Positions 11,984 through 23,500 of a stretch of DNA of 64,000 nt are shown one piece after another. Positions within the stretch are counted from its first letter, which is position 1, and each line of letters begins with the position of its first letter. Source of the DNA: Mytilus edulis (Eukaryota; Mollusca; Bivalvia; Mytilida; Mytilidae); assembly GCF_963676685.1 (NCBI RefSeq), contig NC_092357.1, positions 21,170,647-21,234,646 of the forward strand, written 5' to 3'. The position numbers and the translations under genes were made by a program. The notes under the pieces are model-generated. The model ran no database searches, was not told where the DNA came from, and worked only from the letters and a program-made list of their open reading frames with translations.

Positions 11984-13799
11984 ATGGATCTACGTCCCCG
12001 AATGAAACTCTCAAACACAGAATCAATGACAACCTTAGTGGGAGAAAATGCACCAAGATCAGCTGTTACGGCTAGCTTGAATAGTGAAGATAAAAAAGAA
12101 CATACGCCACAACAAGAAGACCCTTTAGAAGAGTTAACGTCACATGAAAGATATTTGGCGTCACCTTTCACTAAACAAAATGTTGCATTGGTATTTGGTA
12201 ACAGTAAGCTTTATGTCCAAAAAGAACTTCTTATAGCGGTGTCACCCGTGTTCAAAGCCATGTTTAGTTCTTCAATTCTTGAAGGATCGAAAGAAGAAAT
12301 ACCTTTACCAGGGAAACAACTCAGTCATTTTGTTCTTTTTTTACGTTATTTGGCTCCAGGATTCGATGATGAATTTTCAGGTAGATACACCAATAGGTCA
12401 ATAATTTGGTCATCTGGTCAACAGTATTGCAATGTCGGTGTAGACAATCGAAATCACTTGATATATATATGTGATTTTAATCTTCTTTTCTAGTTTAAAA
12501 AATGAAAAGGTTTTTACCAACCTGAAGGAATTTTGTTTTTAATCAAAGTTTGTCTACAAAAGAAACATTCGATAATTTCCGTTATCGTAATGTCTAAACA
12601 TGGATCAGTAAAACCTGTATTGTCAACTAACACATTAGAAAATGCAAATATGTAGCTTCGGTAACACGTTATATGATTGGTATGAGAAAACATTTAAGAA
12701 CTGAATGCTCTTTTTTGTAAATTTATTGGGGTGTAAAAGCGTTGACCGAAGTACATTTTGTATAAAGTTACAAAAAAAAGCATTCAATACTTATAATTAC
12801 ATTTTTACCTATAGGATCATGAAAACACGCCTTTTATCAAGTTTTATTTTATTTACCTGTGCACTTTATTGTGGAACCTCGTGTCATCATGAATGAAAAG
12901 TTTCATTGTGTAATGCAATTGATTAAGGAATATCACGAGATTGCTAGTTAGCCAATCAGAATAACATATTATAATGAAACATACATCTAATGTAATTATT
13001 CTACCGTAAAGATTATTGATATTTATAGATTATCGTTCATCATCTCATTCTTGCTTGAGCCGACCAGTGATAAATATGCTTAAGTGTCATATATATAAGA
13101 AGATGTGGTATGAGTGCAAATAAGACAACTCTCCATCAAAGTCGCAATTTGTAAAAGAAAACCACCATATTAGGTCAAAGTACGGTCTTTAACACGGAGC
13201 CTTTAACAAGCTATAAAGAGCCCCCAAAATGTATTGTAAAACCATTCAAACAGGAAAATCAACGGTCTAATTCATATAAAAAAACTGTTAAACAATATCT
13301 TCCTCATATCAATGAATATTCTAGTAATTGTTTTGTTTCAGGTGACACTGTGCACGACATGCTGTCTTTAGCAGATGAATATCAAACTGATGATTTAAAG
13401 AAAAGGATTGAAAAGTTTCTTGTCAAAGGTGCACTAACTAAATCTGATTCCATCACTTCAGAGCAAATCATAATAGATATTCTTGAAGCAGAAATGTTCA
13501 AGTTATCTGACTATCTTAATGCATCAATTGCTGTGGCTTCACGGAAAAAGTTCAACAGCTTGACAAAGAGTCCAAAGTTTGAAGAAATATCTTTAACAAC
13601 ACAACGTAGAATTAGCTTTAAAAGATGGGAAGATATCGATGAGATATTTAACAAGGCCGTAAAAGTTAGTCATCGGTTTAAACAGTATTATGAAGATATT
13701 CATATTGGATTTGGATTTAGGTCTGCTCCACCTGAACAATATGAAATTGATATAAAAGATGTTGGCGAACATTTAAAACCATATATGAAAGAGAACTAA
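11984..13799 (+). CDS. BTB/POZ domain protein, two exons (BTB locus 2)
   Basis: Coding exons are 11984-12380 and 13342-13799, giving 284 codons plus stop. The donor is TTTTCAG/GTAGAT, the acceptor TTTGTTTCAG/GTGAC, and the intron is phase 1, 961 bp. Residues 1-60 are polar and unconserved. The BTB fold spans about 61-160: NVALVFGNSKLYVQKELL, SPVFKAMFSSSILEGS, EIPLPGK, then across the junction MLSLADEYQTDDLKKRIEKF. A BACK-like helical region follows (SEQIIIDILEAEMF, LTKSPKFEEI, SFKRWEDIDEIF) to the C-terminus. There is no MATH, kelch or zinc-finger domain. BTB domains mediate dimerisation and often bind CUL3; a substrate-adaptor role is possible but not shown. A TTTCCAG acceptor at 11935 just before the ATG suggests an upstream non-coding exon. 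The intron contains a type A repeat. Paralogues lie at 1439 and 50277. Confidence 0.85.
13085..13290 (-). mobile_element. Dispersed repeat, type A, inside the BTB locus 2 intron
   Basis: Contains TAAGAAGATGTGGTATGAGT, GTCAAAGTACGGTCTT, AACAAGCTATAAAGAGCCCC and CAAACAGGAAAATCAACGG in type A order. It lies in the last 260 bases of the intron and ends about 50 bases before the acceptor. Confidence 0.5.
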
Positions 13800-15165
13800 T
13801 TGTTGGAAGCACATTGATAAGAGGATGTACATGAACACATTCGCATACATTCATTTACATTGGAGCGCATTACCACTCACCGAAGTTCGGGTGAAGTCGG
13901 ATTTTAAAAATTAGTATGTGTGAATTTGTTTTGTTTTTTTTTCTTTTTAGGAGAGGAATTTTTAGACGTAGGTTATAAAGCATGATAGGACCACACTTCT
14001 GTGTTATATTAGTACCGATTAATATACATGTAGATGGACATACTCACTGCTCGATATCTTTTGTATTTTCATATTAAACGTTTACAGTTACAGTGTAGAA
14101 ATACATGAAATTGTTGTTACACATCCACTTCAATATTTATCAATTTTAAGTCAAGAGATATCTATTCAAAAATACGTATGTTTATCTTAATTTGACGACG
14201 GTTTTGGTGTGTGTATGTGTGTGTTTTGTGTTTTACAGTATTTTGTAAACATGTATTGTAGTACATCTTGGTACATTTTAAAACAAAATATACAAACTTG
14301 TGAACATGAATAAGAGAAAATTGTGTATGGAATTTAATGCTACTTTCATACAAGTGAGAGGTTTTGATGGCTATTCAATTCGCCATTTTCTACATAAGAA
14401 AGTACCTGACGCAAATCAGGAATAATATGACAGTTGTTATCCATTTGTTTGATGTGTTTGAGCTTTTGATTTTGACAATTGATTCAGGACTTTCCTATTT
14501 CCTCGGAAATCAGTATTTTCGTGATATTACTTTTTGCTGATCTTATATCTTGGCCTGTACGTTCAACAGTCCATGGACTTTGTTGTGTAATCAAATGAAT
14601 GTTTTAGTTACAGTTACATTGTAACTTATCTGACTTGCACATATACATGTACAGTTATATGCTCGCTCAGTCTCGTATATCATGAGTGAACTTAACAATT
14701 CACAGTTGTTTTCGAATCCCTGTGGGTTTATTGATTATTTCTTACTTTACGTCCAGTGGCAAACATTTCAAGCATGTTCAGGACGAACCGCCGTGGATTT
14801 TAATTTCCATCTTACCGCTGGTCGGATTTATTGAGGAAATTCCATTCCGCATATTTGTTCTAAAGCTAGGATGGTTTGTGCCGAACTTGTAAGTTCAGGA
14901 AAATTTATTTCAACCTCCTCTACTTTACAAATAAACGGGAGTTTATTTCCCGTTGAGTGTTAACCGTGAAAAAAATGTGTCATATTAACAAAAGTAACGT
15001 TATGATGATACGATAAATTTAATGTTCAGTGGCAAATATCACATGCATATCAATATGAGCACTTGTTGATGTTCAAGAATATGAACATTGCTTTGAACTG
15101 AGCTGAACTGAGCTAGATTTTAACTGATGCTAATAAATATCAGGTAAGAATTGTCACCCTTCATT
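13800..15165. other. Intergenic, no gene seen
   Basis: 3' flank of BTB locus 2. A diverged repeat at about 14380-14530 (ATTTTCTACATAAGAAAGTA to CCTCGGAAATCAG) is related to 1130-1290. Another dispersed-looking piece lies at 14690-14900. Short open frames here have no recognisable motif. Confidence 0.35.
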
Positions 15166-15470
15166 GTGAAAAAAGGGAGGTGAGGTTGGATTGCCTATGC
15201 GACAACTATTCACCAAAGTTAAGATAAAATGGATGCAAGAAATTATAATCAGTCGCACAGTTGTCAACAAGGAGAAACACACAAAGCGTATAGTAAAAAA
15301 AAACGGGTATGAAAAATATAAAACATACAGCACATATGTGAAAACTAACGGGCTGATTTATAATAAAACAATTTATGAAGCAAAATAATAATAGACAACG
15401 ACAAACACTGAACTATAGGCTGTTGATTTGGGAGAGACACTTTAAGAATGTGGCGGAGTTAAACATGGTT
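15166..15470 (-). mobile_element. Diverged type B dispersed repeat
   Basis: A diverged copy of the type B order: GGATTGCCTATGCGACAACT, then ACTAACGGGCTGATTTAT, then GACAACGACAAACACTGAAC, then GGCTGTTGATTTGGGAGAGA. It has drifted strongly, so it is probably old. Confidence 0.4.
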
Positions 15471-15894
15471 GAAGCCATCAACAAAATATGGGACAGTACT
15501 TTAATAGTATAACATAAGAACAAACTATACAAATCATTTGAAAGGGGCTAAACTCATCAGATCGAAACAGAGTAGAAAAACATCTAACAAAGACATAGAT
15601 CGGACATGACATGGAATTCATACATCCCTCACAACAAAGTAGATCTTAGAGCACATTAGTTCGACACCAAAACTTCTCACCCATATCAGATAGGAAGCAA
15701 ATATCAGTTTTCTTACAACAAACCAACTGTGCACTGCACTCAGAACGAGCACGCTATCATGAGACCATCGGCACTTTTAACGACAAATACAGTTACAGGG
15801 GAGGTAATGACGTCGAAAATGTAAAATGTTGTTTTTGCGAGGTCCAACTTTGACATAGGAAGAAATTTCTTATCCACAATATATCTTAATGTGC

Positions 15895-15926
15895 CCCCCC
15901 TCTCCCCCTCCCCCCCCCCCCCCCCA
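15895..15926. repeat. Poly-C / C-rich tract
   Basis: A run of almost only C (with isolated T) of about 35 bases on the plus strand. It is a likely assembly or length-polymorphism hotspot and could in principle form an i-motif, with a G-quadruplex on the other strand. Confidence 0.8.
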
Positions 15927-16064
15927 AACCCTTAGTTGTCTATCTATTCTAAATGTATTTTTTTTAAATGCAATGTGTTTGTCGGGCTTAATTAAAACAT
16001 TAAATGTTTGATTTCTTTGCCAGATTTATTTTATTGATACTACTCCATGTCTTTGTTTTTCAAT

Positions 16065-16470
16065 AGATATAGGAAGATGTGGTGTGAGTGCCAATAAGAC
16101 AACTCTCCATCCCAATAACAATTTATGAAAGTAAACCATTATAGGTCAATGTACGGCCTTCAAAACGTAGCCTTTGCTCACACCGAACAACAAGCTATTA
16201 ATGGCCCCAAAACTACAAGTGTAAAACCATTCAAACGGGAAAACCAATGGTCTAATCTATATAAAAAACGAGAAACGTGAAACACGTATAAATTACTTAA
16301 ACAGACGTCAACTATACTGTACATCAGATTCCTGACTTAGGACAGGTGCAATATTTGCAGCTGGATTAAACGTTTTAATGGTACCAAACCTTCTCCTTTT
16401 TTCTGAAACAATAGCATAACATCACAACATAGAAAAACACACGATAAAATATCAATTGGCAGATTAACTC
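16065..16470 (-). mobile_element. Dispersed repeat, type A, longest copy
   Basis: The fullest type A copy. It has ATAGGAAGATGTGGTGTGAG, CAATAAGACAACTCTCCATC, GTCAATGTACGGCCTTC, CTCACACCGAACAACAAGC, AAACGGGAAAACCAATGG, TTCCTGACTTAGGACAGGTG and AAACCTTCTCCTTTTTTCTG, ending near CACGATAAAATATCAATTGG. No protein coding was seen. It serves as the reference for the shorter copies in the window. Confidence 0.55.
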
Positions 16471-17147
16471 AATCAAAAAACGTAGATTAACACACTATGA
16501 ACGAATAAATTTGATTTGCGATAAATATAATGCACAGAAAGTGCTTTGATCGTCAGTTTGCAAAAAAATCTGCTCAAATCGGTGCTTGTAACAGCCGCTT
16601 AATAATGATATATTAACAGCAAACAACTGTGTTAAAATTGACTCATTAAGAAAGCTAATACCAAAATGGACGCCCTACCAAAAAAACAACGAGAAGGCAT
16701 TCAAAATTCCATCATGCAAAACAACCATACGGAAGGACATCAGAGAGCGGAACACCTTGCACATCTGTACTGTCTCTGTCCCGAGTCTTAAGTATTTCAA
16801 GGCTAAGCTTCTTCGTTAAAATTAAATGACGTGTTTTTAATATGCGTATGTATATGTCGTATGCAAATTATGATTGTGTACATGTTATAACCTGTACAAT
16901 AAAAACTCGTACACAAAATATATATAAATTTATTGAATTAAAAAATTTCATGCGCTCGCTCATAAAATGTGACAGAACAGTCAACCAGTTGACGATGGTC
17001 GCTAACCGGAAGAAGTCTTAAACTGTGAAATTAATGGTGTTGTTTAGGATTTTCTTCTTCTCCTGTTTGAAAGCGTGGTTGTGACTTTGAGATGAAGAAC
17101 AGCATTAAAAGCGCTGTTCCTTTGCTTTTTGTGTAGTTACATTCTAA
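16471..17147. other. No gene seen
   Basis: AT-rich with a more balanced patch at about 16660-16790 that holds only a 42-codon open frame without recognisable motifs. Nothing else was recognised. Confidence 0.35.
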
Positions 17148-17440
17148 CAATCCCCTTCCCTTTCATGAATGTGACCTACCGAATAAGACTATTTACCGGA
17201 TTGTTTATCACATAAGCAACACGACGGGTGCCACATGTGGAACAGGATCTGCTTACCCTTCAGAAACACCTGAGATCACCCCTAGTTTTTTGGTGGGGTT
17301 CGTGTTGTTTATTCTTTAGTTTCTATGTTGTGTCATGTGTGCTGTTGTTTGTTTGTCTATTTCATTTTTAGCCATGGCGTTGTCAGTTTGTTTTAGATTT
17401 ATGAGTTTGACTGTCCCTTTGGTATCTTTCGTCCCTCTTT
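17148..17440 (+). mobile_element. 5'-truncated Penelope-like 3' end, type C, plus strand
   Basis: The same 3' tail as at 6049-6320 but on the plus strand: TTCATGAATGTGACCTACCG, AACACGACGGGTGCCACATG, CACCCCTAGTTTTTTGGTGG and CCATGGCGTTGTCAGTTTG, ending TATCTTTCGTCCCTCTTTT at about 17440. The 5' break lies before the CCCTTCCC motif. Confidence 0.7.
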
Positions 17441-17471
17441 TTTTGAGTCATTGAAAAAGAATATATCCTTT

Positions 17472-18535
17472 TTAGCTCACCTGGCTTCCTGGTCAAGTGA
17501 GCTTTTCTTATCACGGCGTCCGTCGTCCGTCGTCCGTCGTCGTTAACTTTTACAAAAATCTTCTCCTCTGAAACTACTGGGCCTTTAACCAAAGTTGGCC
17601 ACATTCATCATTAGGGTATCTAGTTGAAAAAAAATGTGTCCGTAACCGGGCCAACCAAACCAAGATGGCCGCCATCGCGATAGAGATAAACTGTAAACGA
17701 CAATAATGTTCAGCAAAATAAGATCTACAAATAAGTCAACATGACCAAAATTGTCAGTTGACTCCTTGAGGAGTTATTGCCCTTTAAAGTAAATTTTTAA
17801 CCATTTTTCTAAAACTTTAGTAATCTTTTAAAAAAATCTTCTCCTCTGAAACGACTGGGCCAAATTTAACCAAACTTGGCCACAATCATTATTCAGGTAT
17901 TTAGTTTAAAAAATGTGTTCGATGATCCCGCCTATGAACCAAGACGGCCGACATGGCTAAACATAGTACATAGGGTGAAATGCAGTTTTTTGTTCATATC
18001 TCTGAAACCAATACATTAAGAGCAAATATGCAGTGGATGAAGTTGTTCATTAGGTCAAGATTTATCTGCCCTGACATTTTCAGACCAATCAGACAACTTT
18101 TTTGTTGGGTTGCTGCCCCTGAATTGGTAATTTTAATAAAAGTTTGCAGCTTTTGGTTATTATCTTGAATACTATTATAGATAGAGATAAACTGTAAACA
18201 GCAATGATGTACATCAAAGTAAGAACTACAATTAAGTCAACATGACCACAATGGTCAATAGCCACCTTAAGGAGTTATTGCCCTTTATAGTCAAATTTTT
18301 ACAATTTTCAAAATTTTTGTTTTTTGTAAACTTTTACAAATTATTTTCAACTGTCACTTCTGGGTCAAACTATTAATAGATAGAGATAATTTTATAAGCA
18401 GCAAGAATGTCCAGTAAAGTAAGATATACAAACACATCACCAACACCAAAACACATTTTTGTCATGTGTCCTTTGTTTAATATGCTCAAAGACCAATGTG
18501 AGCGACACAGGCTCTTTAGAGCCTCTTGTTTTTAT
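17472..18535 (+). mobile_element. Dispersed element with CTCACCTGGC start and terminal hairpin
   Basis: Begins TAGCTCACCTGGCTTCCTGG followed by a (CGTCGTC)-rich stretch. It has two internal diverged repeats (AATCTTCTCCTCTGAAAC at 17560 and 17838; GAGGAGTTATTGCCCTTT and AAGGAGTTATTGCCC). It ends GTGAGCGACACAGGCTCTTT with the hairpin AGGCTCTTTAGAGCCT at about 18508. The same 3' end occurs at about 31138-31172 and a 5' end at 40749. Terminal hairpins without inverted repeats fit Helitron-like non-autonomous elements; this is inference. Confidence 0.5.
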
Positions 18536-19792
18536 GTAACTAATTTAATCGAAAACCGACCGATTAAGGTTCATCATAAGGAATTCATTTTCAAAATGGA
18601 TACCAAAATGACAACTTTTTGTTTACACTATTATGAACAGTTTACTATTGTTTTCCAATAAAAGTCAAATGCAATGATATGTGTATGTTCTGAGGTCAAT
18701 TATTTTGTACAGGTGGTCTGCATATGTGAGTGTTATTTTTTAAAAACATGCATTTCTTGTCGAGCTTTTCAAACTAACAACACATGTAAGCCAAAAAACT
18801 GGAACAAGTTATTGGAACATTTTCATCCCCAATTAAACATACCAAATGATTTGTTATCTTCACCCCCAGTTCCTGCCATACCTCTTTTATTTTCTCTCTC
18901 TCTGGTTAGGATAGAACAGTACTTCAAAGTTTGAGTATGCTAAAAACATGGAGGCTGCCATGTTGCAAATAGGGGTTAAGAAAGTTTGAGGTCAATATAA
19001 GAATTTCTTTCCACTGTCAGTTCCAGTTTTATAACCATTGGTTAATTTTTAAATCTTCTAGTGTGTGTGCCTACTTTTATAGAAATCGGAGTTATGTATG
19101 CAGACGTATACCTTCTTTTATTTTGTAAACAAATGCTATGTTTACATTTCAGCAGCATGTCCGTAAAGTGTGCGTAGGAAATTATCGTTAAAAATATTAA
19201 GAAAGAATTTTATAGCTGAATAAAATATCTTTCATATGATTTTTTTATCTTTTTAGTTTGAAATCAAATTTTTATTCCGATTTCGATCGTATGTTATATC
19301 GTAATATATTTCATTCTTTTGGACTATTTCAGGAATAAACACTTCCGGTTACACAGGAATTTGCACTCTGGTTGATCTTTTGAACATACGAAGTGAAAGT
19401 ACAGATTTTAAGGGTTTTTACATCTTCGTACGTCTTCAGCTTATTTCATACAGGTATAAATGATGTTATTTATGGATACCATGAAAAAAACTACTTAGAT
19501 CTTTCCATCGATCTCTTTGCAGCATCACATTTCAATCATTGATCGGCATGCTTTGATGATTATTTTTATAATTTAAAATTTGTTTTCAATTGTTTTCAGT
19601 TAATTATATGCAGCCCTAATGTATTGGTAAGGAATATTTCACCATATAAATATATTTAAAAAATGTAATAAACAATTATTAGGTTCTATATTAGTTGACC
19701 AATGTATGGAGGGCTTCTGTTGCAAGCATACTATCACAAAATCAAAGTTGAAATAGTAAAACAGGTTTACAAGTGTATATGAGGTTCTAAGA
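18536..19792. other. 5' flank of the Mutator/YqaJ gene
   Basis: AT-rich, no gene recognised. It presumably contains the promoter and any 5' untranslated sequence of the gene starting at 19793. An in-frame stop at 19757-19759 precedes the ATG. I could not identify a convincing core promoter. Confidence 0.35.
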
Positions 19793-20549
19793 ATGGTTAA
19801 TAGAAAGAAGAAAACATATAAGAGGTTTGGGTTGCCTTCGGGTAGATTTAGAGTACATCGCAAATCTAAAAACATATATAGTGGAAACAAAAGCAAAACA
19901 TATGGTTGCAATGCAGGAGAAGGTTTACGACTGAAGATTTTTAAGAAGCGATCGCTATCATCCTTTACTAGGCGTCGGATAAACTTACTTAGAAAACATT
20001 TGAACAGTTCAGATAGGGTGTTTCGAGCAACTGATGGGTCTTTAAAATCTTCCAATTACAAATCGTGTAACTCACCGGCATCTGGATACCGATTAATTGC
20101 AATTCAGAAATTACAACAGCATTACTACGATATTGCTAATCATGTTGTCTTTTGTGACAAGGCAAGAGATATAGCTGTAAGGGGAGATAATATGGTTGAG
20201 ATCATTTCACAGCCCGCTAATTATGGATTGGCTACAACACTTCAAGCCCGCTGCTCTGGTTGTCAGCAGAAGCTGTCATTTGACACTAGTCCAAGACTCG
20301 AAACAAACGCCAGTAGACATTTCGATGTTAATGTCCGTGCTGTATGGGGAGCACTGGCCAGCGGAAATGGGTTAGCGCATTTAAATGAAGTATTAGCGAC
20401 ATTAGACTCTCCGACTATGTCACAAAACACTTTTACAACGATTGAAAACGAAATCAGTCAGTGGTGGAAAGATCTTCTGCAAGAAGACTTTTCACAAGCT
20501 ATTGCAGAGGGAAAAAAAATAGCTATTGCAAAGGGTAACTTTCATGAAG
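19793..20549 (+). CDS. Exon 1 of the Mutator/YqaJ gene
   Basis: 252 codons plus one base, ending ...FHEG at donor GAAG/GTGTGT. It encodes the basic N-terminus and the first part of the transposase domain (FDVNVRAVWGALASGNG, QWWKDLLQEDF). The ATG at 19793 is the first after an in-frame stop at 19757. Reading past the donor adds only unrelated residues before a stop at 20648, supporting a real splice here. Confidence 0.8.
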
Positions 20550-23500
20550 GTGTGTACATGTTGTCTCTCATTAATATAAATATACTCTATGATAATTTAT
20601 GGTGCATATCATCATGTTTTAATTGTCAAAAATTGGCCACTGCAAAATGACTGTTTGAAATGTTTTAATCAAAACTTACAAGGTGCAAAATGTCAATTCT
20701 GGTTGATGAAATAATTTCAGTTGATAAAAATGGAATTAATATCTGAATATAAAACATATTTTGAATATAAGAAAATGACATATTTACTCTATTTACATTG
20801 AAGTCCATCATAATTTTTATAAGCACCATTTACGTGCATATAACATTTAAAAAATATTAATACTTCAACAGTTTAACTTATTGATAATTAATTTTTTTAT
20901 GTATCACTATGAATGTAATATAGGATATGAGCTAGGCGCTTTCACTTTGAACAGTGTCTTGACTGTCCATACAAAAAAACAATATACACTGTGTCAGTTA
21001 AAATCAAGGCATTTCAATATGCACATTATCCAAATTTAACTAATTGATTACTTCATTATTTTTGTTAAATGTCAAGTGGCAAATATTTCATCAATTTTAA
21101 AGACTATAGTTAATAACCAATAAATATGATAAATAGGGCATGTAGGTCTTGCAAAAGTGCCCATCAGGATGATGTGGATGGACATTTTTGACTTCCACTG
21201 TAACATTAACAAATATTGGATCACATACAAATATTGCAATGCCAATGTCTCTTCATGATGCATTTTATTTAACATTATCTGATCATGCTGATCTAACATG
21301 TCTGCAAACTTCTGCATTTATATTCCATATGGCCAACCTGATGACCCACTTAGGCAATATTTTCACTACTTGTCAAAAACACGGAGTTAACATATTTCTA
21401 TTCAACATGTACCCTTTTAGGAGGATTTAAAATGTATAAGGTACATGTACATGTATATATGTACCTGTACATTGTATATAACATTTATATTTTGTTATTA
21501 AACAAATCATATTCCTAAATAGTTTAAATACTCATTTTGCCTAGTGGAAATGACAATAAAGGAATAATTTATTATTAAAAATTAGCACATGGCATGTTAC
21601 AGATAATGTTTTAATAAATTCTATACCGATTGTAAGCTGACCGAATTTTTATGCACAACCTTCGATAGTAGATGACATTTTGTTTTCTGGTCTGTTCGTC
21701 CGTTTTTCAGTCTGTTCATACATTTCATTGACTGTATGTCCCGCTACAGATTAAGTTTTTGGTCAAGGTTGTTTTTATTGAAGTCCAATCAACTTGAAAT
21801 GTAGTACACATGTTCACAATTCACTGTGACTAATCATACATAATCCGTCTATCCCGCTCCAATTTATAGCATTTACTCTAGATAGTTTCCAATCAACTTG
21901 GACGCGTTTTGGTACATACATGTACAATGTACTATGGACACATTCTTGATTCATTAACCTCTACACTCAATAAGTCATATAAATTTAGATATTTCCTATA
22001 CATGTAATTCATGTAATTTACAAATGTACTTATGTAAACAAATAACCATCTAACATATCTAATTCATTTTTAAGATAATTTTTTTTATAATTTTCATATT
22101 TCATTTCTCAGGCTTATATTTAAACACATATGTCATTGCATGTTTGACATGTTTGATGTGTATTTAATCTAAACAAAAATAATGAAAGCAATTAAACAAT
22201 CCTTCAACTGTTGTCACAGGACAATTGTACATGTATATATCATGTAAATAAATTAAAGTACACAAATACATAAAATAGGATAGATGCAAAGCATTCTACC
22301 ATTCACACATGTATAACCCATTATGTGTCTACATCATGTACATGTAGATTTAAAGTTCTAATTGATAAATATATGCATTTGTGTCTGTGTGTACATTTTG
22401 TACATATTCAAATACAAATCCTATAAATTTAAATTTTCAAATAAGAATAAACTGAATTATAACATATATATGCATGTCTAATCAGTCTTAAAAAACTTTA
22501 AAAGCATTTTTTTTTCATTTTATATATTAAACTGGTCCCTCAATAACAGGATTAGATTATCTTAATTAATCATGATAAATGGACAAAAAAGTAATTATAA
22601 TTAAACATGAAATATAAACTTCCAGTGATTTTGTTATAAAAAGTGCATGTACACTTTCCAGTTATGTAGATGCTATAAACAAATGAGAGAAAACCTAACT
22701 ACATGTGTCATAATTTATCATGTTTATAACCTATTGTAACTATTGGACATATAAAAAAATAAAACTTAGATTTCAAAATAATTATTACAATTAAAATTAT
22801 AATTCAACCATCATTGACCATTACATTTTTATCAGATTATATCACAAGTATTATCTTTATTGTTGACTTTCTGGTTAATCCTAGGAAACATTATCAATTA
22901 TCATAATGATGATCTAGATGACTTGAAATTACCACACGATTATACTTTTTATGCAAAACATAGAAAAAAATGTAAAAAGAAATCAGGTGGTATTGTTGTT
23001 GTTTATAGAAAACACCTGTCGAAATTTTTAAATTTTATAAATTCTGAATCTGAATTTGTTCAGTGGGTAGAAATTTCAAAGAATTTATCAAACTTGCGAG
23101 AAAACATTTTGCTAGGTTGTATTTATATACCCCCCGAAAATACACGATATACTTCTGAAGAGTCGTTTTTGGAAATTGAAGATGAATTAATTAAATACTC
23201 AACTGATACAAAAAATATTGCATTAATTGGTGATTTTAACGCCAGAACTTCTACTGTCTCAGATTACATTATTCCTGACGAAAACTTATTAGAAATTTTA
23301 GATGTCAATGATTTTTATGATAATGATGATAATATTTTTTCATACCTTCATCTTAAAGATAAAGATATCCCTCTTGAGAGGTGTAGTAAAGATCGTGGTA
23401 GAGTAATAAATATGGTAATATGTTAATAGAACTTTGTAAAAGAAGTGGTATTTATATTTGTAATGGCAGATTATTTGCTGATAAACATATTGGTTGTACA

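Noticed and set aside
16664..16792. A 42-codon open frame (MDALPKKQREG...).
   Set aside because: Short, no recognisable motif, no splice or promoter context, and surrounded by dispersed repeats.
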